A stretch of 64,000 bases of DNA. It comes from Candidatus Alistipes faecigallinarum. GTDB taxonomy: Bacteria; Bacteroidota; Bacteroidia; Bacteroidales; Rikenellaceae. Below the pieces are notes generated by a model. The model worked only from the letters and a program-made list of their open reading frames with translations, had not been told where the DNA came from and ran no database searches. A program made the translations under genes and the position numbers. This document shows positions 31,826 through 40,071 of the stretch, in pieces (the first letter of the stretch is position 1; the number at the start of each line of letters is the position of its first letter). Location of the stretch: NCBI GenBank assembly GCA_019115605.1, contig DXDG01000003.1, forward strand, positions 85,316-149,315, in the 5' to 3' direction.

Positions 31826-33310
31826 ATGAAAAAGGCATTTTTGATTTTGGGCCTTGTCGCCGTGTCGGCCGCTGCCGGCGGTGCAACGGCCTGGGCCGTG
31901 TCGAAGAACAGCGACGGCGGCAATGTGGAGTATATCGAACGCGAAGTGGAACGTACGCCGGCGCTGGGTACGCACTTCACCTCGTATCAGAGCGAGAAGT
32001 ATCCCGACCTGACCTATGCGGCGGAGAACGCCGTGAAGGCCGTCGTCAATATCGAGGCGATCCAGCAGATCGAGATGCGCCGCAACCGGAGCTACGATCC
32101 CTTCCTCGAGTTTTTCGGCATTCCCCAGCAGTACGGCTACGGCGATGACCGTCCGCAGTACCGCGAGCAGCGTGCCGGCGGCTCGGGTGTCATCATCTCC
32201 GCGGACGGCTATATCGTTACGAACAACCACGTCGTGGACGGCGCCTCGAAGCTGCGCGTGAAGCTCAACGACGGCCGTACGTTCGATGCCAAGCTCGTGG
32301 GTACGGATTCGGCCACGGATGTGGCGCTGCTGAAGATCGATGCCAAGGATCTGCCGACGCTGGCCTTCGGTTCGTCCGATGCGCTGCGTCTGGGCGAGTG
32401 GGTGCTGGCCATCGGTTCGCCCTTCGACCTGCAGTCGACCATCACGGCGGGTATCGTGAGCGCCAAGGCGCGTAATCTGGGCGCCATTCCCAACGATTTC
32501 CGCATCGAGTCGTTCATCCAGACCGACGCCGCGGTGAATCCCGGCAACTCGGGCGGTGCGCTGGTCAATACGCACGGTGAGCTGGTGGGCATCAATACAC
32601 TCATCAAGTCGCAGACGGGCAGCTACATCGGTTATTCGTTCGCCATTCCCGAGTCGATCGTCCGCAAGGTGGTGGTCGATCTGAAGGAGTACGGCGTCGT
32701 GCAGCGCGCCATGCTGGGCATCATGTTCCGTCCGGTCGACCAGGATTTCCTCGATACGGAGGGCAAGGAGCTGGGCATCGACCAGATCGGCGGTGTCTAT
32801 GTGGCCAGCGTCGTTGAGGGCGGTTCGGCTTCGGAGGCCGGCATCCGCAAGGGTGATGTTATTCTCGAAATCGACGGCCTGAAGATCAACGACGCCGCGA
32901 CGCTGCAGGAGCAGATTGCCCGCCACCGACCCAACGATAAGGTGAAATTGTCGGTAAAAAGAGGCGGCGACGTGAAACAATTTGACGTTACTTTGCGTAA
33001 TAAGGCAGGTAAAACGGAATTGATCACCCGTGAGAGTGTCGATGTGGTCGAGGCCCTGGGCGGCAAGTTCGCCGATGCGGGCACGAAACTCTGCCGTGAG
33101 CTCGACATCCGGGGCGGTGTCCAGGTTGTCGGCATCAAGAACGGCGGCATTCTGGCCCGGGCGCGCGTAAGAGAGGGATTCGTCATTACGCACATCAACG
33201 ACACGCCGGTTTACTCGCTCTCGGACATGGAGCGCATGACCGAGAAGATCCGCTCGATCGACGGCATCTATCCCGACGGCCGCTCGGCAAGCTACACGCT
33301 TGTGGAGTAG
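31826..33310 (+). CDS. HtrA/DegP family periplasmic serine protease with two PDZ domains
   Basis: A 494-residue Do-type protease. I start at MKKAFLILGLVAVSAAAGG, a proper signal or anchor segment, rather than the upstream in-frame start lying in the metK terminator. The triad is H135 (TNNHVVDG), D165 (SATDVALLK) and S242 (NPGNSGGAL). Two PDZ domains follow, the first around GGVYVASVVEGGSASEAGIRKGDVI, the second shorter at the C terminus. It likely degrades or refolds damaged envelope proteins. rpoD follows 61 bases later. Confidence 0.93.
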   Translation: MKKAFLILGLVAVSAAAGGATAWAVSKNSDGGNVEYIEREVERTPALGTHFTSYQSEKYPDLTYAAENAVKAVVNIEAIQQIEMRRNRSYDPFLEFFGIPQQYGYGDDRPQYREQRAGGSGVIISADGYIVTNNHVVDGASKLRVKLNDGRTFDAKLVGTDSATDVALLKIDAKDLPTLAFGSSDALRLGEWVLAIGSPFDLQSTITAGIVSAKARNLGAIPNDFRIESFIQTDAAVNPGNSGGALVNTHGELVGINTLIKSQTGSYIGYSFAIPESIVRKVVVDLKEYGVVQRAMLGIMFRPVDQDFLDTEGKELGIDQIGGVYVASVVEGGSASEAGIRKGDVILEIDGLKINDAATLQEQIARHRPNDKVKLSVKRGGDVKQFDVTLRNKAGKTELITRESVDVVEALGGKFADAGTKLCRELDIRGGVQVVGIKNGGILARARVREGFVITHINDTPVYSLSDMERMTEKIRSIDGIYPDGRSASYTLVE

Positions 33311-33371
33311 CCGTTGCGACCGGGGCGGGTTCGAACGTATGACTAACTTTTTTGGAGTAGAGAGATAAGAA

Positions 33372-34232
33372 ATGCGTCAGTTAAAGATTACGAAATCCAT
33401 CACCAACCGCGAGAGCGCCTCGCTGGACAAGTATCTCCAGGAGATCGGCAAGGAGGAGCTCATCACGGTCGAGGAGGAGGTGGAACTCGCCCAGCGAATC
33501 AAGAAGGGAGATCAGGAAGCTCTTGAGAAACTTACGAAAGCGAACCTTCGTTTCGTGGTTTCCGTGGCAAAACAGTATCAGAATCAGGGCTTGAGCCTTC
33601 CGGACCTGATCAATGAAGGCAACCTGGGCCTGATCAAGGCTGCCGAGAAGTTCGATGAAACGCGTGGTTTCAAGTTCATCTCCTATGCCGTGTGGTGGAT
33701 CCGTCAGTCGATCCTCCAGGCGCTGGCCGAGCAGTCGCGTATCGTGCGTCTGCCGCTCAACCAGGTGGGATCGCTCAACAAGATCAACAAGGCCTTCGCC
33801 CGCTTCGAGCAGGAGCACGAGCGTACGCCGTCTCCCGAGGAGCTGGCTACGGAGCTTGAGCTTCCGAAGGAGAAGGTTACCGATACGCTGCGTGTCGCCG
33901 GCCGCCATGTCTCGGTCGATGCGCCCTTTGCCGACGGTGAGGACAACTCGCTGCTCGACGTGCTTGTGAACCCCGATTCGCCCAATGCCGACCGCGGGCT
34001 GATCAACGAGTCGCTCTCGACCGAGGTGGAGCGGGCCCTCGAAACCCTCACGGAGCGTGAGCGCGATATCATCAAGTACTTCTTCGGCATCGGCTGCTCG
34101 GAGATGACCCTTGAGGAGATCGGCGAGAAGTTCGACCTGACGCGCGAACGCGTGCGCCAGATCAAGGAGAAGGCGATCCGCCGTCTGCGCCACTCGTCGC
34201 GGTCGAAGCTGCTGAAATCCTACCTGGGCTGA
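33372..34232 (+). CDS. rpoD: Primary RNA polymerase sigma factor, Bacteroidetes type
   Basis: A 286-residue group 1 sigma factor lacking region 1.1, as in Bacteroides sigma-ABfr. Region 1.2 ([25 protein letters not shown]), region 2 ([30 protein letters not shown] and [15 protein letters not shown]), region 3 and region 4 with the helix-turn-helix [22 protein letters not shown] are complete. This is the factor expected to read the TTTG/TAnnTTTG promoters listed here. A weak TAACTTTT lies at 33344, 20 bases upstream. Confidence 0.95.
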   Translation: MRQLKITKSITNRESASLDKYLQEIGKEELITVEEEVELAQRIKKGDQEALEKLTKANLRFVVSVAKQYQNQGLSLPDLINEGNLGLIKAAEKFDETRGFKFISYAVWWIRQSILQALAEQSRIVRLPLNQVGSLNKINKAFARFEQEHERTPSPEELATELELPKEKVTDTLRVAGRHVSVDAPFADGEDNSLLDVLVNPDSPNADRGLINESLSTEVERALETLTERERDIIKYFFGIGCSEMTLEEIGEKFDLTRERVRQIKEKAIRRLRHSSRSKLLKSYLG

Positions 34233-34254
34233 TCCCCGGCGGGAAAAATAAATG

Positions 34255-34291
34255 AACGGCTCCGAAGCTGATGCTTCGGGGCCGTTTTTTT
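34255..34291. terminator. Bidirectional terminator between rpoD and ung
   Basis: AACGGC..CCGAAGC pairs with GCTTCGG..GCCGTT around TGAT, with seven T to the right and an A-rich tract to the left. Confidence 0.85.
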
Positions 34292-34320
34292 GTCGGCGGC
34301 GTTTGAGGGCGCCCTTCTGC

Positions 34321-34983
34321 TTACCAGACGATGGGCTCCTTGCCGATCGAGCAGAGGTATTCGTTGGCGCGCGAGAAGTGGCGGCATCCGAAGAAACCCC
34401 GGTAGACCGAGAGCGGCGAAGGGTGCACGGCCTTGAGGATGAGGTTGCGCTGCGGATCGGCGATGGCACCCTTGCGCTGGGCGTAGCTGCCCCAGAGCAT
34501 GTAGACAATCCCCTCCTTGTGCTGGGCGATGGCGCGGACCACGGAGTCGGTGAAGGTCTCCCAGCCGTGTCCGGCGTGCGAGGCGGCCTCATGGGCGCGT
34601 ACGGTCAGCACGGCGTTGAGCAGCAGCACCCCCTGCTCGGCCCAGCGGTCGAGATTGCCCGTCGCGGGGATGGGGGCTCCGGTGTCGCTCTCGACCTCCT
34701 TGAAGATGTTCTGCAGCGAGGGCGGAAAGGGGATGCCGTCCGCCACCGAGAAGCAGAGCCCGTTGGCCTGTCCGGGGCCGTGATAGGGATCCTGGCCGAT
34801 GATGACGACCTTGAGCTTTTCGAAGGGGCATTTGTCGAATGCCCGGAAGATGTTGCTGCCCCGGGGATAGATGCGCTGCGTGGCGTACTCGCGGCGTACG
34901 AAGTCGGTCAGTGCGATGAAATAGGGTTTCTCGAATTCGGGAGCCAGAATCTCTTTCCAGTCTGCGGCGATCTTTACCTCCAT
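34321..34983 (-). CDS. ung: Uracil-DNA glycosylase, family 1
   Basis: A 220-residue base-excision enzyme that removes uracil from DNA. The water-activating D65 lies in GQDPYHGPGQANGLCFSV and the catalytic H187 in HPSPLSVYRGFFGC, both diagnostic of family 1. It is convergent with rpoD and divergent from the alkaline phosphatase gene. Confidence 0.96.
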   Translation of the reverse strand: MEVKIAADWKEILAPEFEKPYFIALTDFVRREYATQRIYPRGSNIFRAFDKCPFEKLKVVIIGQDPYHGPGQANGLCFSVADGIPFPPSLQNIFKEVESDTGAPIPATGNLDRWAEQGVLLLNAVLTVRAHEAASHAGHGWETFTDSVVRAIAQHKEGIVYMLWGSYAQRKGAIADPQRNLILKAVHPSPLSVYRGFFGCRHFSRANEYLCSIGKEPIVW

Positions 34984-35050
34984 GGATGCGTGGGTCTGTT
35001 ACTTTGCGGTTAATTTGTGTAAATGTAGTAAAAAGTTGGCTCAATATCGC

Positions 35051-35058
35051 TAACTTTG
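35051..35058 (+). promoter_or_regulatory. -7 element for the alkaline phosphatase gene
   Basis: TAACTTTG matches TAnnTTTG nine bases before the start codon, so the transcript would be nearly leaderless. No -33 is obvious. Confidence 0.5.
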
Positions 35059-35066
35059 CCTCCGAT

Positions 35067-36173
35067 ATGAGAAAATGGATGCTTTTGATGGCCGGATTGC
35101 TGCTGGCGGCAGGGAATCTGGCGGCGCAGAACCCCGCAGGGGAGGTGCGCAACGTGATCTTTCTGATCGGCGACGGCATGGGCCTCGCGCAGGTCTCGAT
35201 GCTCAAGATCGAGAACGGTTATGCTCCGACGGCGTTCGACCGGGCCGGGGGCATTGCGCTGATCTCGAGCTATTCGGCCAACAATCGCGTTACCGATTCG
35301 GCGGCGGCCGGTACGGCCCTTGCCACGGGCGGCAAGACCGACAACTCCACGCTGGGCCAGACTCCGTCGGGCGAGCCGCTGACATCGATGATGCGCCGGG
35401 CCTCGGACCACGGATTCCGGACGGGACTTGTCGTTACGGGGGCTCTTCAGGACGCAACCCCGGCCGCCTTCTATGCCCATGTCAAGAGCCGCCGGGATAC
35501 GGAGGACATTCTGCGCGACATGCTCGTCTCGGACATCGACGTGATGATCGGCGCCGGATGGCGCAACCTTCTCAAGTCGTGCGACGAGGGCGGCAATTAT
35601 GTGGAAGCCTTTGCGCGGCGCGGATACCGGGTTGTCTCCTCGCTCGGGGAGGCCGGAGAGGGCGATCCCTCGCGTCTGCTGTGCGCCGTCGATGAGAAGG
35701 AGACTCCGATGAAGGCTCCCGCGCGGGGCGATTTCCTGCCGCGTGCCGCGAAGCGGGCCATGGAGCTGCTCGCCGACGGGAGCGCCGGAAATGACGAGGG
35801 CTTTCTGCTGATGATCGAGGGTTCGATAATCGACGGCGGCGGACATGCGAACGACGCCGCGTGGCTGCTGGCGGAGATGCGCGATTTCGAGCAGACGGTC
35901 GCTGCCGCGATGGACTTTGCCGACCGTACGCCGGGTACGCTGGTCATTGTGGCTGCCGACCACGAGACGGGAGGCCTCTCGATCTGCAGCGGCAATCCCG
36001 ACTTCACGCTCTCCGAAAGCGGCATCGACTACCGTTTTGCGACGAAGGGCCATACGGGTATCCTGCTTCCGGTCTATCTTTATGGTGCCGGGGCCGATGC
36101 CATCCACGGAATCATGGACAATACGGAGCTTTCGCACCGCATCATGCAGCTGCTTGATCTGGAAGAGAAGTAA
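35067..36173 (+). CDS. Exported alkaline phosphatase (PhoA family)
   Basis: A 368-residue metal-dependent phosphomonoesterase. Start at MRKWMLLMAGLLL; an earlier in-frame ATG would put a non-signal stretch first. The signal peptide ends LAA-QNP, giving Gln at the mature N terminus. Key residues: D36 in GDGMG (metal), S78 in TDSAAAGTA (nucleophile), DHETGG and the late KGHTG (metals). It is shorter than E. coli PhoA, as many Bacteroidetes forms are. It should release phosphate in the periplasm. Confidence 0.92.
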   Translation: MRKWMLLMAGLLLAAGNLAAQNPAGEVRNVIFLIGDGMGLAQVSMLKIENGYAPTAFDRAGGIALISSYSANNRVTDSAAAGTALATGGKTDNSTLGQTPSGEPLTSMMRRASDHGFRTGLVVTGALQDATPAAFYAHVKSRRDTEDILRDMLVSDIDVMIGAGWRNLLKSCDEGGNYVEAFARRGYRVVSSLGEAGEGDPSRLLCAVDEKETPMKAPARGDFLPRAAKRAMELLADGSAGNDEGFLLMIEGSIIDGGGHANDAAWLLAEMRDFEQTVAAAMDFADRTPGTLVIVAADHETGGLSICSGNPDFTLSESGIDYRFATKGHTGILLPVYLYGAGADAIHGIMDNTELSHRIMQLLDLEEK

Positions 36174-36189
36174 CGATCGGCTCCGATAC

Positions 36190-36231
36190 GACAAGACGGC
36201 GCCTTCCGATCCCGGAAGGCGCCGTCTTGTC
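36190..36231. terminator. Perfect 18-base inverted repeat between convergent genes
   Basis: An 18-base perfect stem (36190-36207 with 36214-36231) around GATCCC lies between the phosphatase gene and the convergent M56 gene. There is no T-run on either side, yet its strength and position suggest bidirectional termination or RNA 3'-end protection. Confidence 0.6.
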
Positions 36232-36266
36232 ATTGGCGGATCGCGCGGCGGTGCGGGGAGCTGCGG

Positions 36267-38192
36267 CTATCCGATGGTTCCCGTTGCCGGGGTTGCGGGC
36301 TGCGGCTCCCCGGCTGGGGCCTCCGTAGCGTCGAGCCGGAAATCGATCGGGATGGTATATTTCAGCCGCACCTCCTCGCCCCGCTGTTCACCGGGCGTCC
36401 ACAGGCCGCTTGCCGACCGGACGACACGGACGGCCTCCCCGGAGAGCTGCTCGTCGGGCGACATGAGGGTGTGCACCTCTCCGATCGAGCCGTCCTTCTC
36501 GACGACGAAGGTGAGGACCACCCGGCCCTGAATGCCCTGCTTGGCCGCCTCCTGCGGATAGCGCAGGTGGGTCAGGACCCAGTTGCGGAAGGTGTTCAGA
36601 TCACCGCCCTGAAAGGTGGGCATCTGCTCGACAACCAGGAACGGTTCGTCGCCGGTCGCAGCTGTAGCATCAGCCGTCTGTTCCGGCTTTGAGGGAAGGC
36701 GGAAGTCGATCGGGATCACATACTTGATCCGTACGAGCTTCCCCTGGTCCCTGGCGGGCGTCCATTTCGGGGACTCGCGCAGCCGGCGGATCACTTCGTC
36801 CGAAAGCCGCGTGTCGGGGCTCTGCAGAATCTCGACGTCCGTTACGCTGCCTTCCTTCCCGACGACGAAGGTGATGACCACCCGGCCCTGTATGCCGGCG
36901 TCAAGCGCCCCCTGGGGGTAGCGGAGTCCCTCCTGCACCCAGTTGCGGAAGGTGTTCAGATCGCCGCCCTGGAACGTGGGCATCTGTTCGGCGACAAGGA
37001 CCGTATCCTCGTCGTTGTCGGGAGTTGCGGCCTGCTCCCTGTCCGGAGCCTCGGAACGTTCCATCATAAGGATGTATCGTATCGGCTCGTTATCTTCGGA
37101 GACGCGTACCTCCTTTGTGTCGTAGCCGACAAGGGTGATCTGCATGGTCGAGCCGGGGGCAGCCTCGATCTCGGCAAATCCCTTTTCGTCGGTAACCGTG
37201 CCGCGGGAGGTTCCCTCAATTTTGATAAGGGTGTCTGAAAGCGGTTTCCCGTCCTGGTTGTCCGCGATGATGAAGGAGACGTTTTTTTCGTCGCCGGCTG
37301 TCTGGACGGTTTCGGATGTCGTGCGGATCTCGGCGGCGCGTGTGGTGAACGAGAAGGCGCACAGGAGGCCTGCGATTGTGGGAAGCGTTCCCGCGAGGCG
37401 GAGCAGGGCGTGCCTGCCCGGGGTCTGTGAAAGCATCATTTGGAATCGTTTTTTGGTTAATGAACTTCGCAGCCCGTTGGCTATTTCCGGACTATAACCG
37501 AAAAGCTGCCTGAATATCACATGCATGTAGAGTTCCTTGTCATAGCCTTCGTTCAGCACATCGCTGTCGGCCTCGAACTCCTCGGCTTCGGTCAGACGCC
37601 GTGCGGCGATCCATACGAAGGGGTTCCACCACAGCAGCGCCTTCATCGACTCCATGACGAGCCGTTCGATAGAATGGCGGTGGGCGATGTGGCTCATCTC
37701 GTGGCGCACGATGGCTTCCAGCTCCTCCGCCGGGGTCTGTTGCCAGACGTAGATCGAGCGCAGAAACGAGAAGGAGGCGATCTTCTGCGGGGTTCTGATG
37801 AGCGTGAAGCGCCTCGTGCGGGTGATTTCGGCACCGCGGCGCAAGCGGCGGATGCGTATGATCTGCGCCACCATCACGCCGGCGAGCAGCGCCGTGCCGA
37901 GTGCGAGCAGGGCGACAAACAGTCCCGTCGGATCGAATGCCGGCGAAGCAACCGGTTTCGCCGCAATCTGTGCCATCGGCAGGCCGGCCGTCGGCGCGAC
38001 GGCCGTGATCACCTCACCGGGCCATACCGGTATGCGCAGCAGCGGAATTATGGCTGCCAGCGGCACCGAGAGCAGCAGGTAGATGCGGCACCAGCGGTGG
38101 GGTACGCGCCGTTCGAGGAGCCAGGCGTAGACGGCCTGCAGGATGCCGCTGCACACCGCAGCCTCGAACATATAGACGAGAAGTGCTTTCAT
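36267..38192 (-). CDS. M56 (BlaR1/MecR1-like) membrane peptidase fused to a carboxypeptidase-like domain and two TonB C-terminal domains
   Basis: The protein has 641 residues. The N-terminal 130 residues hold several membrane helices; the cytosolic zinc-peptidase motif HEMSH is near residue 165, with a downstream EAEEFEAD metal ligand. Another membrane segment near residue 270 is followed by a carboxypeptidase D regulatory-like beta domain (about 305-370) and two copies of a TonB C-terminal domain (about 400-500 and 520-620) that are 120 residues apart. The BlaI-like repressor gene lies 27 bases upstream, so this is a signal-sensing peptidase that likely inactivates the repressor. The signal is unknown and no beta-lactamase is adjacent. 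Confidence 0.9.
   Translation of the reverse strand: MKALLVYMFEAAVCSGILQAVYAWLLERRVPHRWCRIYLLLSVPLAAIIPLLRIPVWPGEVITAVAPTAGLPMAQIAAKPVASPAFDPTGLFVALLALGTALLAGVMVAQIIRIRRLRRGAEITRTRRFTLIRTPQKIASFSFLRSIYVWQQTPAEELEAIVRHEMSHIAHRHSIERLVMESMKALLWWNPFVWIAARRLTEAEEFEADSDVLNEGYDKELYMHVIFRQLFGYSPEIANGLRSSLTKKRFQMMLSQTPGRHALLRLAGTLPTIAGLLCAFSFTTRAAEIRTTSETVQTAGDEKNVSFIIADNQDGKPLSDTLIKIEGTSRGTVTDEKGFAEIEAAPGSTMQITLVGYDTKEVRVSEDNEPIRYILMMERSEAPDREQAATPDNDEDTVLVAEQMPTFQGGDLNTFRNWVQEGLRYPQGALDAGIQGRVVITFVVGKEGSVTDVEILQSPDTRLSDEVIRRLRESPKWTPARDQGKLVRIKYVIPIDFRLPSKPEQTADATAATGDEPFLVVEQMPTFQGGDLNTFRNWVLTHLRYPQEAAKQGIQGRVVLTFVVEKDGSIGEVHTLMSPDEQLSGEAVRVVRSASGLWTPGEQRGEEVRLKYTIPIDFRLDATEAPAGEPQPATPATGTIG
36578..36985 (-). 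repeat. Internal duplication encoding the two TonB C-terminal domains
   Basis: Nearly identical stretches beginning near 36578 and 36938 (unit 360 bases) encode EQMPTFQGGDLNTFRNWV twice; at least 25 bases are identical without a gap. This points to a fairly recent tandem domain duplication inside the M56 gene. Confidence 0.8.
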
Positions 38193-38219
38193 TTCGGTCG
38201 GTGGTCGTGTGGTGGAACG

Positions 38220-38594
38220 TTATTTTTTGGCCTGCCGCATGATTTCGAGGATTTCCTCCATCTCGCCCGTCGGAATCTGCTCGTGCTGCGAGAAGAAGGA
38301 GACGAGCTGGGCCAGCGATCCGTCGAAGTAGGTCGAGAGCATCGAGGACATTACGCCGCGCTTGTAGGCCTCGCGGCTGATGACGGGGTAGTAGCGGTGG
38401 CTCTTCCCTTCGGCTTCGTGGCGGATGAAACCCTTGTTCTCGAGAATCTTGAGAAACGTTGCCACCGTGGTGTACTTGGGATGCGGTTCTTCGGTGCGGG
38501 CGATGATCTCGTTCACCACACCGTTGCCCAGCTGCCAGAGGATCTGCATGATCTCCTCCTCGCCCCGGGTTAGTGTCGTCTGTGGTTCGTTCAT
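38220..38594 (-). CDS. BlaI/MecI/CopY family transcriptional repressor
   Basis: A 124-residue winged-helix repressor: LTRGEEEIMQILWQLGNGVVNEIIA..PKYTTVATFLKILENKGFIRHEAEGKSHRYYPVI is the DNA-binding half, and the rest is the dimerisation helix region containing the site normally cut upon BlaR1 signalling. It is transcribed with the M56 peptidase gene. A 20-base inverted repeat, one arm of which fills the promoter spacer, predicts tight autorepression. Confidence 0.95.
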   Translation of the reverse strand: MNEPQTTLTRGEEEIMQILWQLGNGVVNEIIARTEEPHPKYTTVATFLKILENKGFIRHEAEGKSHRYYPVISREAYKRGVMSSMLSTYFDGSLAQLVSFFSQHEQIPTGEMEEILEIMRQAKK

Positions 38595-38630
38595 GATTCC
38601 GTTACTTGTCTATGATTCAAATTCCCGATA

Positions 38631-38662
38631 CAATGTTACTACTAAAATTTTAGAAGAACAAA
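38631..38662 (-). promoter_or_regulatory. Promoter of the BlaI-M56 operon
   Basis: On the minus strand: TTTG (38659-38662), a 20-base spacer, then TAACATTG (38631-38638), one mismatch from TAnnTTTG. The spacer is exactly one arm of the operator. Confidence 0.75.
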
Positions 38663-38685
38663 TTTTTCTTCTAAAAATTTAGTAG
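38639..38685. promoter_or_regulatory. Probable BlaI-type operator, 20-base inverted repeat
   Basis: Arms at 38639-38658 and 38666-38685 are complementary at 19 of 20 positions, with a seven-base centre. Each arm contains its own dyad (CTAAAATTTTAG left, CTAAAAATTTAG right), so two repressor dimers could bind side by side. The left arm fills the space between -33 and -7. Confidence 0.75.
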
Positions 38686-38714
38686 ATTCTGTGAAAAAAG
38701 ATACATACCTATGT

Positions 38715-38756
38715 TAAAAATAGCGATCCCGGCAGCGATTTTCGCTGCCGGGATCG
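38715..38756 (-). terminator. trmB terminator
   Basis: A 15-base perfect stem (38724-38738 with 38742-38756) with a TTT loop; on the minus strand it is followed by TATTTTTA. Confidence 0.85.
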
Positions 38757-38775
38757 GTCCGATATGCTTTCTGTA

Positions 38776-39528
38776 TCAGCGTCCGGCGTGCCGGGCCTCC
38801 TCGTTGTCCTTTTCGAGTTTTTCGTCCTCCTCCCAGTCGAACCAGGGGAAGTCGCGCTGCCCTCCGAGCGAGAAGCAGGTGTAGGTGATCGGCAGCCCCA
38901 TGCCGAGGAAGCGGCTCTCATAGGCGGTCTTCACGGAGAGCACCTCGTCGGCATATCCCGAGCCGTAGATGTCGTCGTTCGACACGGTGCAGGGGAGTCC
39001 GAAACGGCGGATCACCTCGTTCGTGTAGGCGTAGAGGTGCTTCGAGTCGGTTTTCAGGTGGATTAATCCGTCGGGCTGCAGCAGTCGGGCGTAATATTCG
39101 AGAAAGAGGGGCGACGTGAGCCGTTTTTTGGCCCGGCGGGTCTTGAGTTGCGGATCGGGGAAGGTGATCCAGATCTCGGCGACCTCGCCTTCGGCGAAGA
39201 GGCTGTTGATAAACTCGATGCGTGTGCGCAGGAAGCCGACGTTCGCCATGCCGCGTTCGGTCGCCGTTTTGGCGCCGCGCCACATGCGGGCGCCCTTGAT
39301 GTCGATGCCCAGGTAGTTGCGCGAGGGGTCGCGTTCGGCCAGCGCCACGGTGTATTCGCCCTTGCCGCATCCCAGTTCGAGGACGATCGGGCGGTCGTTG
39401 TGGAAGAATGCCTCGTGCCAGTGCCCTTTCAGGGGGTGGTCCTGGCGGAATACTTCGTCGAACTCGGGTTGTACGAAGCAGGCGAAGGTGAGGTTTTCGC
39501 GGAACTTGCGGAGTTTGTCTTTTCCCAT
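38776..39528 (-). CDS. trmB: tRNA (guanine-N7-)-methyltransferase
   Basis: A 250-residue Rossmann-fold methyltransferase that makes m7G46 in tRNA. The SAM-binding motif LELGCGKGEYTVALAE and the substrate motif ITFPDPQLKTRRAKKRL are diagnostic. It is the last gene of a minus-strand group after gldH. Confidence 0.95.
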   Translation of the reverse strand: MGKDKLRKFRENLTFACFVQPEFDEVFRQDHPLKGHWHEAFFHNDRPIVLELGCGKGEYTVALAERDPSRNYLGIDIKGARMWRGAKTATERGMANVGFLRTRIEFINSLFAEGEVAEIWITFPDPQLKTRRAKKRLTSPLFLEYYARLLQPDGLIHLKTDSKHLYAYTNEVIRRFGLPCTVSNDDIYGSGYADEVLSVKTAYESRFLGMGLPITYTCFSLGGQRDFPWFDWEEDEKLEKDNEEARHAGR

Positions 39529-39619
39529 GTTGCGGGGTCTCTTGTATGGATCGGGCGCGGAAGTCCTTCGATTTGCTCACGGTGCGGATACCGGCCCTGT
39601 TGCGGTTTTTGTTCTTCTG

Positions 39620-40063
39620 TCAGGGTGTCTGCTGCAGGGTGGCGCCGACGGCTTCAACGCCCCGTACGGGTCGGGTCGGGGTGAGGATCAGACGGTAGTT
39701 GCCGCGTTGTCCGAAAAGTACCCGGCGGCGGTAGAGCTGTTTCGCTTCGCGTGCGACGGCTGCGGGGGTGTGGGTCTGTGGAAACGGAATGCAGAAAAAT
39801 TCTCCGTAGCGCAGCGAGTCGGGCGTAATCGTCTCGACGCGCAGCGTCAGCGTATCTTCGGCAAAACGGTCGTTGCAGCGCAGGAAGAGTTCCAGATCGT
39901 ATTTCGCGAGGGTGTCTTCGTTGGGCAGGGTGAGAACGGCGCCTGTGCGCCATCCCTGCGGATCGACATCCGCGGCATACGACCGGCCGGTCTGCGCGCA
40001 GCCTCCGGCCGTGAAGACCGAAGCTGCCAGAACCAGTGCGCCGATGAGCCGTTTGATCTCCAT
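39620..40063 (-). CDS. gldH: GldH family lipoprotein
   Basis: A 147-residue lipoprotein (lipobox ending at Cys22) of the gliding-motility GldH family, found across Bacteroidetes including non-gliding gut species. Family-like blocks are DTLTLRVE and a C-terminal YRLILTP. It starts eight bases after the stop of the RicT-like gene, the usual pairing in this phylum. The core gliding/type IX genes are not in this window, so a motility role cannot be inferred. Confidence 0.8.
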   Translation of the reverse strand: MEIKRLIGALVLAASVFTAGGCAQTGRSYAADVDPQGWRTGAVLTLPNEDTLAKYDLELFLRCNDRFAEDTLTLRVETITPDSLRYGEFFCIPFPQTHTPAAVAREAKQLYRRRVLFGQRGNYRLILTPTRPVRGVEAVGATLQQTP

Positions 40064-40071
40064 GTTGCGGA

